From Branchinecta lynchi (lineage: Eukaryota > Arthropoda > Branchiopoda > Anostraca > Branchinectidae): DNA of 64,000 bases. Location: assembly GCA_023053575.1 (NCBI GenBank), contig JAKZAP010000022.1:11760518-11824517 (forward strand), in the 5' to 3' direction. The position numbers and the translations under genes are program-made. Of the stretch, positions 1-11,099 are shown one piece after another; position 1 is the stretch's first letter, and the number at the start of each line of letters is the position of its first letter. The notes beneath the pieces were generated by a model. That model was not told where the DNA came from. It was given only the letters and a program-made list of their open reading frames with translations, and ran no database searches.

Positions 1-1665
1 CAGTGGAAAAAGTGCAGCAGGTGTGCTGACCCGCTCTGCCGCGCGTCAGTATGACGTCACAATGGTAGACAACCAATCGGCTTTTACTCTCTAAATTTGT
101 TCTCTGGTGCTTTTCTGCGATATAGCTGTTTCTCAAGGTATTGAATTACGATTGACCGCGCAGCAGCTGTACACTCCGCCCGTTATCGGACAGGGTATTG
201 GGGATCTATTCGACACCGCATGGTAGATAGGAAGACGGAGGTTCTTGTGCATAGGTTCTTGCTATAAGTAACTCCCTACAACACTAACTCCTTAAAGAAA
301 TTGGAAAGATGATCCGTAACATAAGGTTCTCTTTTGAACTGAACTGATCTGTATCAGGCTGCGGATTACATCCCCCCTCGGCCCCCTCGCAGTCTTTAAC
401 GTAGACCTAATCTGGGTGAAATTGAAAATACTTACGTGACTTACAACAAATGAACGAAAAGTATACAGTGTGTCTTATGGAAAACAAATATTTTGTATAA
501 AGAGTATATGTATTTAGTTTTGCCCCTCGTCAACTTGGTTTTACAGTGGTTTTCGTCGGTAGCCCTGGTCCCGCCTGGGAAGCTAGCCCCCCCCCCCCTC
601 CCGTATATATTTGATTGTATTGAATAAACTAAATTAAAACTACAGTGCGTACCTTAGACTGAACGAATTAAGACGCGAGGGACTGACTCCGCATGGGAGG
701 ATTGGATTTGCGTAGAGCAAAAGCATGAAAACAAGTGTCATGGGAAAACAAAAAATTGTCGGACTTATTAGATGCGTTTTTGCCGATACTAAAAGTCGTT
801 ATCTTGCCAGTTATCATTGTATCCCGACCGTAGTAGCTAAAAAAATTCATGTCACTTTTATCGTCACCAAGACAAGAGTCTGGGCTTTTGTGAAATTTTT
901 TGGATACATTGTAAAAAAATATTGCAGTATTGGCTACTTGGATTAATCTTGTCTCTACTGACATACGATTATCTCTAATTCGGATTAATCTTATTCCAGT
1001 AGAGATAAGATTAATCCCAGTAGCAAATACTGCAGTTAACTTTAATCCTTACTCAGAGAAACTGTTTACAGTGTACAGTGTAGACGTTTGGCAGTTGTGT
1101 TGCGAGTGGGTGTAAGTATTTCTTTTGGGGTAAGCGCGAATTTCGCAGTTGTCTACAAAAACAATAATTTGCCATGCTATCTGCCAAAACGCAAGAAGGA
1201 AGTAGTCGAACAGTCTTAGGTTAGGGGGGGGGGGGGGGGGTCTGGATTCTGTAAGTCCTACTTTTAGAACTTACAAGACAGCAGGCAGGTAAACGTTTTC
1301 TGTTTTTTGTCTCTTCTTCTCTCTTATCCTCCATCTGTTTGTTTTCAAATAAATGATATGTACATATATAAACACGACTGTACAAGACATAAAGTGATCA
1401 TTCCAGGAGAGTAACCAATCATTGGTTTAATAAATTATTTGACCCTTAGGGGACAAGTAATGTTGTAAAGCCTGCGAGTCGTAGAACTCTGCCGTCTAAG
1501 ATCTAGGCATGAGGTGGTCTGGACATCTACAAGTTTTCAAGGTGGCAGACAGATAAGCCCAGTCATAAGAGGCTGTTTTTCCAAGGCTTTTCCTAATTTT
1601 ACAGTATGTGTGCATGTTACACTATGTCCATGTGAATTTAGTGTTCTTATTTGACTCTTTTCCAG
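1..1665. other. Non-coding flank/intron before the UBE2L-type exon
   Basis: No exon can be supported here. A palindromic TGACGTCA (CRE-like) site lies near 52-59 and a CCAAT near 71-75, so the first 100 bases could be promoter-like, but no transcript start is visible. A C-run at about 588-598, a G-run at about 1226-1240 and a palindromic MITE copy (906-1073) are the other landmarks. The 3' end runs into the pyrimidine-rich acceptor of the exon at 1666. Confidence 0.45.
906..1073. mobile_element. Palindromic MITE, CACTGTAAAAA family, copy 1
   Basis: The ends read like CACTGTAAAAA (here ACATTGTAAAAA and TTTACAGTG). The interior folds on itself: TTTGCTACTGGGATTAATC-like sequence on the left and GATTAATCCCAGTAGCAAA on the right. 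Two more copies of the same structure are at 28128-28285 and 61543-61711, so this is a dispersed non-autonomous element. No coding capacity. The superfamily is not certain; flanks at the 28128 copy suggest a TA target. Confidence 0.7.
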
Positions 1666-1820
1666 TGCTGCAAGCTTTAGTCGCATTGGTGAATAACCCT
1701 GAACCTGAGCATCCACTTCGGTCCGACATCGCAGAAGAGTTTAGTAAAGACAAGAAGAAGTTTTTGAAGATAGCTGAAGAGCACACAAAAAAGCACTCTG
1801 AGAAACGCCCAAGTGATTGA
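1666..1820 (+). CDS. Last exon of a UBE2L3/UbcH7-type ubiquitin-conjugating enzyme (E2)
   Basis: The exon follows a good acceptor (CTCTTTTCCAG) and ends at TGA. After two phase bases it encodes about 50 residues matching the C-terminal helices of the UBE2L class: a [18 protein letters not shown] stretch, a [14 protein letters not shown] stretch, and a lysine-rich tail ending in EKRPSD. In this E2 class the enzyme takes ubiquitin from E1 and passes it to HECT and RBR ligases. The catalytic cysteine and N-terminal UBC fold lie in upstream exons outside the window. Any coding reading of bases 1608-1665 is intronic. Identification is by family recognition of the C-terminus; UBE2L3 versus a close paralogue cannot be decided. 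Confidence 0.85.
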
Positions 1821-4439
1821 ACCCATTTCTTTTTTTGTGATATTTTGTTTAATTTTTTCACTGTTCTTATTATGTTATGATCACGTTCTAAGTCGATAAT
1901 CCAATGCTAATTCTTCGTAGCCGAACTCGGAAATAGATTGTGTAGGGTTCGATCGCTTATTCGTTTTTAGCCTGAGCCTGAAGTGGACCCTTGCCAAGAA
2001 GGGCCGAAATAACGCCAGGATAAATCTCAGCTGACTTACCCATTAGCACAGCCAGAGATACTTATGGTCATTTGATGATGCAAAACGGATACGTCAGCTG
2101 AATTTTTGAACAAGTCGTGTTTTTTCCACAAGTGCGATTTTCAACTTGAGTGGCTTTGAGCCTGAACAGGACCCTTGCCAAGAATCCCGATGAAAAATGT
2201 GTGGCCTGCGTAGTTGTATGATACTAGGAAATAGTAGCAAGTAGAATGCAGTAACACGGTAGCTTTGAAATAGAAGCATATGTAGTGGCATCAGTTCGTA
2301 ATGCATGCTACTTTTTCTTGCAACTTCATGCTACTATTTTGAGATACATTTTTCATCGAGAGGGCCGATATATAGCTCTAATACATTCAGCTGACGTATC
2401 CACTCTGCACTATCAAACATGATCCGCAGTCAGCTTCAGCTGAAGGAATATCTACACTTGTGGTAAATAATCCTTGAGCCCAAGATGCCTGGGAAGGGTT
2501 CCGGCTAAAAAAAAACCGGACAAAGCCCCCCCCGCCACCCCCCTCCGGCAGGGGTGGGAGTGAGACCTATATATCCTATATTTTAAAGCTTGTCCTATAA
2601 TATACTACATTGAGTCAAAAGCCCTATATTTCAGCTTGCTGCTTTTTTTGTAAATTTCAAAGTTAATCCTGCCAAAACTGGGCAAAGGTCAAAGTAATTA
2701 ATATTTCTGCAAAAATGTTTTTCTATTCCGCCTGTATATCTCCCTCGTCATTCTTGTTTCCAACAGTTATGGCAATGCTGGGTTGCCCAAGGTCTACTGT
2801 GTGGTGGGAAAAGGAGGCTTGTTGAAGCTCAGAAGAAAAATGATCCTGTAGGAATTGAATCTGCAAAAACTCTCATTGAGCTTTCGGAGAGCAAAAGTGA
2901 GTCAAAGTGTTGCAGACCTTTCCGCCCTTCAGAAAAAGCAGATGAAAAGCAAAGTGGTCTAATGGAGAAGATTTCTTCATTTAAAAGGCGCTGTTGAGAC
3001 TCAGTTTGACGCGATTGTGTGGTTTTCTGGTCCTTTTCTGAAGTTTTCATGAAGTCAATCAGTAATGTGTTCGTAGTTCTTTAATTTTGTATTTCACCTC
3101 TGTTCATGGATAAAACTTACCCATCAAATTAGTCTTGGATACTATGTTACTTACCCCTAGTCTTGGATACTATGTTTTTTGTTTTAACGTGAGATCCTAA
3201 GTTGTTTCACCAGAATCGTCCATTGTTATTTAAAACAAAGCAGATACGTCAGCTACTGCTTTGGGAGCGTTATTTTGGCCCTTCTTGGCAAGGGTCCTCG
3301 ACAGCGACAACGTTGGGGAAGCAATAAACCTGCAATAAACAACTGAAGTTTCTACCGACTATACGTTTTTTATTCGGGAAATTACTTTTACATGCCACTG
3401 TAGGGAAAAAACTAGTGCTGAAACAGCAAAAACAGCAGCCGTGTCAAAAATTAAATTTCAGCATTAGCAGTGGTATTTAAAGTAATTTCCCTGAATAGGA
3501 TATTTAGTCGGTAGGATATCTACACTAGTTGGTAACACTTTGACTTTTTATTAAGAAATGTTATTAGAAAAGGGCTACTACCAATTGAACTGGTGCAAAG
3601 AAATGTACAAAATTCCAAATTCGCTGCTACACTTTCACTATTTTGATAACAGATAACACATGTTTGCACATCCTTGTACTAAATGTAATGAAAATGTATT
3701 TGTCATGACCGTTTTAAATGTTACCTTTTCGTGAAAGATAAAACTTAAAATTATGTTTAGCACACATGCGCGAAAACGTGTGCTATCTGTTATCAAACTT
3801 CTGACGATGTACTCAGTGGCTAACAGACTGGCAAACCACATTTCCTTCCATAAAATAATGTCCTTTCGATTTGCCTGTCTACAATGAGTGATAGCACATT
3901 ACTAGAAAAGGGTTGCTACGAACTGATGCAATGACACGTAAAAAAATGCGAAAAACAAGACGAAAAAAAGTGACGGTTGGTCGGCGTGGTAGAATCGGTA
4001 TAAGACAGAGAATATCAGTCAACTCGACCCAGCAACTGCTGGCCACCTACCCGAATCCCACATTAATGATGCATACTTCGTAAAGATATGTAACGGTTCG
4101 TATCGACGCGACTTCAATGCGAACCGTAAGGCTTGTAAAAAGTTACGGCCCGCTCAGTGTTGCCACTTTTTTCTGACGGAGCCTGTGACTTTTGACCAGA
4201 ACAACCAGTGACATTAAACTAGATCTCTTCACCAACTACTACCGAGAAATCTCAATGTATCATCTCCATAATTACACGCCTCAACTTTGTGCTTAATTTT
4301 TGTATTTACTGGTAAGGAAACGGCCGCAGAATTCTGGGTCGCTTAGTCGAAGAAACGAAAATGTATGGCAAGCAGAACTCTGCGTCCAGTGGCAACACTG
4401 GGTCGGTTTACTATATAATCCTCGAGGAAAAGCATAATA
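1821..4439. other. Intergenic DNA with degenerate inverted repeats
   Basis: No credible gene. It contains three copies of a motif centred on CCCTTGCCAAGAAGGG (1978-2008, about 2160-2190, and inverted at 3270-3302), each with a nearby CAGCTGACGTATCC-type sequence. There is also an imperfect inverted repeat at about 3373-3395 / 3478-3500 (TATTCGGGAAATTACTTT and its complement). The 3540-3660 stretch resembles 60810-60920 (shared GCAAAGAAATGTACAAAA), so it is another dispersed repeat. Confidence 0.5.
1978..2008 (+). repeat. CCCTTGCCAAGAAGGG stem-loop motif, copy a
   Basis: CTGAAGT is followed by GGACCCTTGCCAAGAAGGGCC and GAAAT. The middle folds as a bulged hairpin (GG-CC plus CCCTT-AAGGG). The arrangement resembles a hammerhead ribozyme core (CUGANGA, stem II, GAAA), though the last base of the first box differs here. 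Other copies are near 2160, 3270-3302, 12807, 55197-55203, 55372 and 62700. Confidence 0.5.
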
Positions 4440-4449
4440 AGGCTAACCC

Positions 4450-4797
4450 AGAGCAAAATAACACTAGGCAGTAGCGCCAAGACTTGACAAAATTGACACA
4501 CACTCGAATAGCATGGACACTAGCACCACCAGCGATATAGAACGTCCATACTGAAACTCAATCAGTCTTTCACCAGCGCTGGCTCCAATAACTTCATATT
4601 CTGAACATAGCAACAAAGTTATACAGCCTCCATTGTTTCCTTGGTGTGTGCAGCCTTTGCTTTACTAGAAATCTCTGAACCCGAAAGTTTGTCTCGCTTT
4701 AAATACTGCAATAGTAGTGGGTGGCGCTATGAGTATGGCCCGTTTTCAAAGCATGTAAAGCATAGGTATTGGCGCTACCCTAGTGTTCTTTTGCTCT
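4450..4797. mobile_element. MITE with 10-bp target site duplication, copy 1
   Basis: The element starts AGAGCAAAATAACACTAG and ends CTAGTGTTCTTTTGCTCT, giving inverted termini of about 28 bp that continue into AGTAGCGCC / GGCGCTACC. It is flanked by a perfect 10-bp direct repeat AGGCTAACCC at 4440-4449 and 4798-4807. It is 348 bp with no coding capacity. A 9-10-bp duplication is most like Mutator-type elements, but the superfamily is an inference. Confidence 0.82.
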
Positions 4798-4837
4798 AGG
4801 CTAACCCTACAGCGGCTGCGGTCGTGCTGCTACTGAC

Positions 4838-5158
4838 ACAGCAAAATAACACTAGGGAGTAGCACCTAGGCTTGACAAAATTGACACTCTCGAACAGCAG
4901 TGATGCTATAACCACTAGCGATAGAGAACAACCCTACTGAAACTCAGTCAGTCGTGCACAAGCGCTGGCTCCGATAACTTCATTTCTGAAAGTTGCAACA
5001 AAATTACACAGCCTCCTTGAAGCGAGACAAACTTGCGGGTTTAGGAATTTTTAGTAAAGCAAAGGTGCGGTCTGCACACACCAAGGAAATGTATGGTCCG
5101 TTTGCAAAGCATGGAGAGCATAGGTCCTGACGCTACTCTCTAGTGTCATTTTGCTCTG
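4838..5158. mobile_element. MITE of the same family, copy 2
   Basis: It shares termini (ACAGCAAAATAACACTAG / CTAGTGTCATTTTGCTCTG) and interior with the copy 40 bp upstream, in the same orientation for the left half. The right half differs in order: the AAGCGAGACAAACTT segment is inverted relative to copy 1, so an internal inversion happened in one of them. It is flanked by TACTGAC on both sides (4831-4837 and 5159-5165). 321 bp, no coding capacity. Confidence 0.75.
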
Positions 5159-5165
5159 TACTGAC

Positions 5166-6807
5166 GCAATCATCGGAGGGTAAGTAAGAGACCCGAAACT
5201 TCCCTACGATACCCACTCATGGAATCAAGCAAAAATCAAAACAGAGAAACAAAACTGATCGGTACTTCGAAACGGCAAACAAAAAGTATTTCAGATTTCA
5301 GAAAAGTACACTAGATCCCCAAGAAATTAAAAACTAGTTGCTGAGTCAGGAGTTTGATAACATTTAAAGTACGGATAAGAATTCTTGCGTTAATCTTCAA
5401 CGCTGGAAATAAAATGTAACACTTAAATATTTTCAGCGTAATATAACGCAACAGGTTTTAACAATCTCACTTGTACGAACAAAATTGTAGACTCGTTCTA
5501 GTGTATCTCTTGTTGTAGTTGTTCTTGATTAGAGACAGTTTTTGTTTATAAGCTTCTAGCTTAGCGTTTTTCTGGGAATAAAAAGTAAATAAACAAATTC
5601 TGGAAAAAGCGCATCCGTATGTTAAATATTCTAAAATTTCTGACACTTCCGTTTTCATGGTTATTAGCAGCAGTTCGGTATCGGTGCTGAACCAGGGTTA
5701 AATGATTGGCCATAATGTGTTTTTTCTGTGGTTTTACTAAAGTAAATGATTCTTTGCACGTTATCTAACTTTGGATGCTGCTTTCCATCAATTTGCTGTG
5801 ATTAAACGCGTCAATGGCTGCGTTCATTGCCCGGTGAGTGCAGACTGGTGCTTCACATTACGCGTTTTTGCAGTCACCAGTGACCGCACCCCATCTTTTA
5901 ACCCGTTTCCGACTAACCAGTGTCTGGTTAGTCCGAAAACGGTGCGGACTAACCAGAACCTGTTCGACAGGCAGGTTCTAGTAATGTCATCGGTGAGACC
6001 AAAAGTGTGCAATAGGACAAACCGAACACCAGTATCCTTACAGTACAAAGTAGTTAGTACACACTATCCAAACGGCGGGGAATGCACGTCTAGCTCCCAC
6101 ACGTAACTACGCGCCTCACTCGTGGATGCAACGACGTCGGATCCACGAACTGATGAAGCTACTCTATAATGGACAACAGGCATAAGCCCTCATTATTCAC
6201 TGGAAATAGAAGATCGGCGCCTTTAAAATGACTGGGTACGTACTAATTTTTTTTTTTTCTGTGTGGTTTTACTAAAGTAAACGGAAGATTCTTTGCATGT
6301 TATCTATCTTCGGACGGTGCTGTCTAACCCGTTACATGCGAGCAAAATTAAAGCACCCCTCGCACTGTTTATATTCCAGTATTTTACACTTGTTGAGTAC
6401 TTTAAAACTGCGCTCTGCTTTTAGGGAGTAGGCTATTAACCACAGCTTTGGCTGTTTTCGGCCTATATCCAGCCATGTTGACTTCTAGCAAAAACGGGGG
6501 GAAATTTACATAACCGTTTCTTCCTGACGACGAAGCTTCTCGGAAATAATCGTCGCGATGGGAAATAGCGAAAAAAGCAAATGTAAAATCAGTGACTTGT
6601 TGTTATGGGGTTTGGAATGTACCATGTAAAATTCGGATCTCCGATCAGAACTGATGGAACGGTCACGGAAGTAGGTTACGTTGGCATTATAGGTACGATT
6701 GGTCCTTTAACTATTGGTCAGCTTAAGTGAATGTTACCATCTGCCCTAACGCTCCACAGTTTCGAAGTTCGCCGAGCCTCTGAAGTAGCATACCTCTACT
6801 GAACACA
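5166..6807. other. Intergenic DNA, no gene seen
   Basis: Short open frames lack codon structure or family resemblance. The only distinct structure is a strong hairpin at 5903-5942. Nothing else is supported. Confidence 0.5.
5903..5942. repeat. Hairpin of about 18 bp
   Basis: CCGTTTCCGACTAACCAG and CTGGTTAGTCCGAAAACGG are complementary apart from one unpaired base, separated by TGT. A further partial copy of GGACTAACCAG follows at 5946-5956, so alternative pairings exist. Function unknown. Confidence 0.6.
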
Positions 6808-7292
6808 GCGAGAGTGTTCCATCCTTTTAACAATAGTCACTATTAATTACTATTTCGTTTCAGCCTCGTAAAAGCTACTACGCTGACCGTTCCAACCTTC
6901 TGGAAATAGTGACTATTCGATTACCATGCTCGGGAGCGTAGTAAGCGTGGTAACTACGTATAACATGATTGGTCGGATTCGCCGGACTAACTACGAGCGT
7001 GTTCCACCCTTCTACAAATAGTAACTATTAGTTACTATTTCCGTCCAACCTCAACAAAAGTTACTACGCTGACCGTTCCAACCTTCTCGAAACAGTAACT
7101 AATAGTAACTATTTGCTTAGCACGCTCGGGAGCGTAGTAAGTGTAGTAACTACGGATCTCTGTAACGTGATTGGTCGGATTCCCCCGTGGCGTGACATTC
7201 TGCTGGAAATAGAAAAATCGTTCCAGTCTTGACGGCAAAAAGCCAGAATTCATCACGTCATGTGTAGTAACCACGGTAAGTAGGATGCAACA
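6808..7292. mobile_element. GTGTTCCACCCTT MITE family, two head-to-tail copies
   Basis: A full unit (6995-7292) starts GAGCGTGTTCCACCCTTCT and ends near GTAAGTAGGATGCAACA. A truncated unit (6808-6994) precedes it. Both contain AATAGTAACTATTAGTTACTATTT, CGCTGACCGTTCCAACCTTC and CTCGGGAGCGTAGTAAG. Better-preserved copies at 59299-59750 and 59905-60191 end in AGGGTGGAACACGCTC, showing true inverted termini. Non-coding. Confidence 0.7.
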
Positions 7293-8492
7293 TCCTCAGC
7301 GTAATAATTCACTACACGGTAAAAGCGCTAGCTGACAGCTTGCTCATCCTTCGATACTGAGAAGAGCACACAAAAGCAACTCTCACTTGATCACCCATAT
7401 GGGACGTTTTCGCGTGGGTGGCTCTGGTCCCGTCGAGCTCGACGGACATTTTCGCGGGGATGCCGTCGATCTTTTTGTTATTTTGCGTGTACGTATGAAC
7501 AGGATAACGGGCCATCCAGCTCGATGGACGCCTCCCATTCAACACCGCTCCGAGGGCAGCGCTGAGCTGAACGTGGATAGAAAAAAGGTCTGCACAGACT
7601 GAAGACAGAAAAAATGCGGACCTTCCCAATTATGGTGCTCCCGTCCAGCTGCATGGGCATTTTGGCGGGGACGGAACCCATCTACCTCAGCCGTTCAACG
7701 GCCAACCGATTTTCTCGTTTTTCACGTGGATGGGGTCACCAGTTAGCTCTACAGCCATCAACGTGAAAACGTCTCCATAGAAAAAATTCTAAAAATAGAG
7801 GATCGATTTTCCGGACGGATTCTCTGTACTTTTTTCACAAAGCCGAAACACTCATCTCCTCCGTGCGGAACTGATGATGGTGCTGACAGTCCTTTAGTCC
7901 GGGACATCCCGAAGTTGGTCGTCTGCCAAAACCATTAAGCAGAGACGAGTAGGTTTTTTCCGCCGGATTTCTATACTTTCATCACAAAGTTCAAAATCAC
8001 AGCTTTCACTATGGGATCTATGAATGTGCCGAAAGTCATGGAAGAAGTCCTACTTCCGGTCTCTGGTCGCCCTAGAAATCCTAGGACTACTCCCTGCTTC
8101 CCTCTCCGGACCTTTTTTGGTTGTCGCTCCGTTGTTGTTTCCACGGACTGAGAGGTAATGACGTGGAAGAGGATTGTGGGAAATTCCCAAAGTTTCATTA
8201 GATAATCTATTGCCTCAGCGACACCAAGAACAGAGAATGATAAGAACCTTTCCGTGTTTGTGTTCCTTAAATACTGAGAGGGCGCTGATAGCCGAGAGAT
8301 TTTTTTGAGTAGCGAAACATGGCTCGTGTAGCGAGCGTTGAGGATACGTGAGAATGCAGAAATGTCGGGCAGTGATGGATCTCACTCAGGTCGGAATATC
8401 AGGATTCGTAGTTACGATTTACTACTAGAAGGAAGAGACGGGTGTTCTGCTACAAAGTAGTATTATAAGTTCTTGGTGACACCAAAGACCAT
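7293..8492. other. Intergenic DNA downstream of the zinc-finger gene
   Basis: No gene supported. Between 7400 and 7700 a short GC-rich phrase recurs in diverged form (GTCGAGCTCGACGGACATTT, then GTCCAGCTGCATGGGCATTT), each followed by CGGGGA. It looks like a decayed local repeat. The 3' UTR and poly(A) site of the zinc-finger gene probably fall in 8200-8492 but I cannot fix them. Confidence 0.4.
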
Positions 8493-9016
8493 CTACACAT
8501 TCAAATGGCTCGGCAAATGTCGCCTCAAAAATGTCGCCTTTTCGAACCTCTCCCCACAAATCGTACACTGATGAGCCCAGTCGTTCACGTGCGCCGGGAC
8601 ATGCTCCAGCATAGCCTCCATCGTCGGAAACATCACCTTGCAGTATTCACACTTAAAGCCTTGAACGTGGGTCTGTTCGTGCTTTTTTAAAGCATTCTTG
8701 TTACTGAATACTTCGCTGCATGTCCCACACGCATGAGTGACGACAATGACTGGTCGTTTCTCCCTCTTTGAATCAACGTTATGCGCCGATTCAAGATGCC
8801 GCGCTAGGTGCTGCTTATGCTTGAAATCCTTGGAGCACTCGGCGCAGGCGAACCGTCTCTGCCTATGGGCAGTGGCCATGTGGACATAGACACTGCTGGG
8901 GTTTAGATACTCTTTACCACACTCACGGCAGGCGTAGTGATTGGTAGAGTTTGGGTCGCGTTTCCGTGAATACTTCTTCGGGGTCGGCCTGTCTCCTTCC
9001 ACGCCTCCAGTGCGGT
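8493..9016 (-). CDS. C2H2 zinc-finger protein, 3' exon with five fingers
   Basis: The minus-strand frame ends at a stop at 8493 and encodes five consecutive C2H2 fingers: CRECGKEY, CAECSKDF, CGTCSEVF, CEYCKVMF and CTICGERF, each followed by the His-x3-5-His half. Such arrays bind DNA or RNA in the nucleus; the target is unknown. The exon has no ATG before the fingers (the codon at 9002 is GTG) but is preceded by a strong acceptor CCTTTTTTCTCAG at 9017-9029. It starts in phase with two codon bases, so this is a downstream exon. It is compatible in phase with the donor at 17385/17384 (an acidic exon ending at one base of a codon). The join across ~8.4 kb is inferred, and additional small exons in between cannot be excluded. 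Confidence 0.83.
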
Positions 9017-9409
9017 CTGAGAAAAAAGGAAAGTGTTATGGTGCGTATCGATTGGTATGGTTCGGGGGGGGGGGGGGGGTCATTCGATCTCACAATGAAA
9101 TGACTAAAGTGCCTTGCCTCGGAAATACACCGTGAGATCCTGCCACTCGAAAATGAAAAATCAATGGATACTCGCCCAACAAGGAGTATCTCAAGGGAAG
9201 CTAAAATAATGAACCCGCGCACTAAAAAGCAGCAAAAGCTGTTTGAACTCATTTGTTCAAACGCAATTTTCATGTGAATTAACCAAATTGTAATTTGATC
9301 ATCCCGTACATTTTGTATTATCAGAATTTTGGGATAAATGAATTGCAACACCCGTGCTTCCACTTTTCAATTTTCCCTAAATGACAATTTGTTGACCCTA
9401 GAAGCTAGT

Positions 9410-10690
9410 CATTTCCCCCTAGGCTTTACACTAGAACAAGACCAAAGGTTTCAATGGGATCCCAAAAATTCAATATTTGGTCCAGACAATTGGGTCTTCT
9501 CTTCGCCAGATCCAGTCTTCGTCAGAATCCTTGAACATTTTTACTATTAAAATTCAGAAACAGATTAAGGCTGTGAGAAAACCAAGTTCAGATATGGATT
9601 CAGCATATGTGTTTAGCCCCTATAAGTCGTATCTGTTCTGACGAAAACTTCCTGCCACTTCTGCCAATTTCCCGGTTTCAGCCGAATTCCGAAACTACTT
9701 GTCCGGCGAAAAAAGAAAGCTCGAAAACAAACTCAGCGTATATTTTCTCCCCGATATTGAACATCTAATCAACTTCAAATAAAAATTTAACTTATAATAA
9801 ATTTTCCGGCTCCAACCGGATTCCGGTCGAACTATATGTCCGGGTTGAAAAAATGATTTTCATACACGGATTCAGCATCTCTTCTTACCCCTAAATCGGG
9901 TATCTAATCAACTACAAATAAAATTTTAACTTTTTCCGGTTTTGGCCGGATTCCGGGCGAACTACTTACCCGGGTAGAAAATTGTTTAGACTCAGCATGT
10001 CTTCTTACCCCTAAATCGAACATCTAATCAACTCCAAATAAAACTTTTACTTTTAACAAACTTTCCGGTTTTGGCCGGATTCCGGGCGAACTAGTTGTCT
10101 GGCGAGAAAATGGTTTTCACCATCTTGTTCGGCATGTCCTCTTACCCCTAAATCGAACATCTAATCAACTCAAATAAAACTTTTACTTTTAACAGACTTT
10201 CCGGTTTAGACCGGATTAACGGGCTAACTACTTGTCCTGTCCGGCGCAAAAATGGTTTTCACCATCGTGTCCAGTATGTCTTCTTACACCTTAATCAAAT
10301 ATCTAATCAACTTCAAATAAAACTTTTACTTTTAACAAACTTTCCGGTTTTGACCGGATTTGTCTGATGACAAAATGGTTTTCACCATCGTGTTCAGCAT
10401 GTCTTCTTACCCCATAATCGACTATCACATTATCTGTTTAAAAATATTTCATTTGCCCCTTAATTAAACCCCCTCCCCCACCCCTAAATGTAGAGCTACA
10501 GAGCCCATCTACGAACTTGACCTTACTCTTGGCCCAAAGAATCCTCACGCCAAGTTTCATCAAAATATCTCACTACCTTCGAGAGTTATAGTGCGCACAG
10601 ACGGACAGACGGACAGACAGACAGACAGACGGACGGACGGACAGACGGACAACTTTTGCAATTTCATAGGTATCCCGCCACTTACGTTTT
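9410..10690 (-). repeat. Degenerate CCGGATTCCGG repeat array, minus orientation
   Basis: Units of roughly 120-150 bp repeat a fixed order: TTCCGG-TTTTGGCCGGATTCCGG-type core, ACTACTTGTCCGG, GAAAATGGTTTTCA, CAGCATGTCTTCTTACCCC, ATCTAATCAACT and AAATAAAACTTTTAC. The array ends in a (GGAC/ACAG)n tract at about 10590-10650. The same array is seen in plus orientation at 18095-20060 and in both orientations at 54130-58610. Non-coding. Confidence 0.7.
10590..10650. repeat. GGAC/ACAG microsatellite
   Basis: A run of ACAGACGGAC-type tetranucleotides. It marks one end of the dispersed repeat; short versions (GTCCGTCTGTCCGTCC) recur at 18130-18155, 35490-35510 and 54140-54165 at the equivalent position. 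Confidence 0.85.
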
Positions 10691-11099
10691 CCCAAAAACA
10701 GGCTGTTTTACCCTAGGTTCCCCTGAAATAAGCATGAGACCGACGAAGATTATTTTGACTACCCCCCCCCCCGAAACAAACAAAAATGATAGTTTGTATA
10801 GGCTTTTGCCTCTGATCTATGTCTTTTTTGTCCGACCCGCAGGCACCCCCCCCCCCGAAACAAATTCCTGGACGGGCCTGACCCAGCGTACCCAAAACTT
10901 CCCCCAGATAATAAGTATCTATGGAACAGTCCATTTTACTCTGAAATAGCGTTATCCCCCTAAAAGTAGAAGCATATACCCCTAATGGTGCGGAGAGCCC
11001 GTCAGATTTTTCCACACGGATCTTTGCACTTTCATCATGAAGTTGGAAAGACCTCGCCGGAGTTCTAGTCCGCGAGAACTCGACCCTGATCATCGATCG

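Noticed and set aside
3985..4070. tRNA-like start GGCGTGGTAGAATCGG
   Set aside because: No convincing T loop or acceptor pairing at the right distance.
5771..6106. 111-codon plus-strand frame
   Set aside because: Overlaps a hairpin with repeated GACTAACCAG; no domain, no splice context, and an equally long frame on the other strand.
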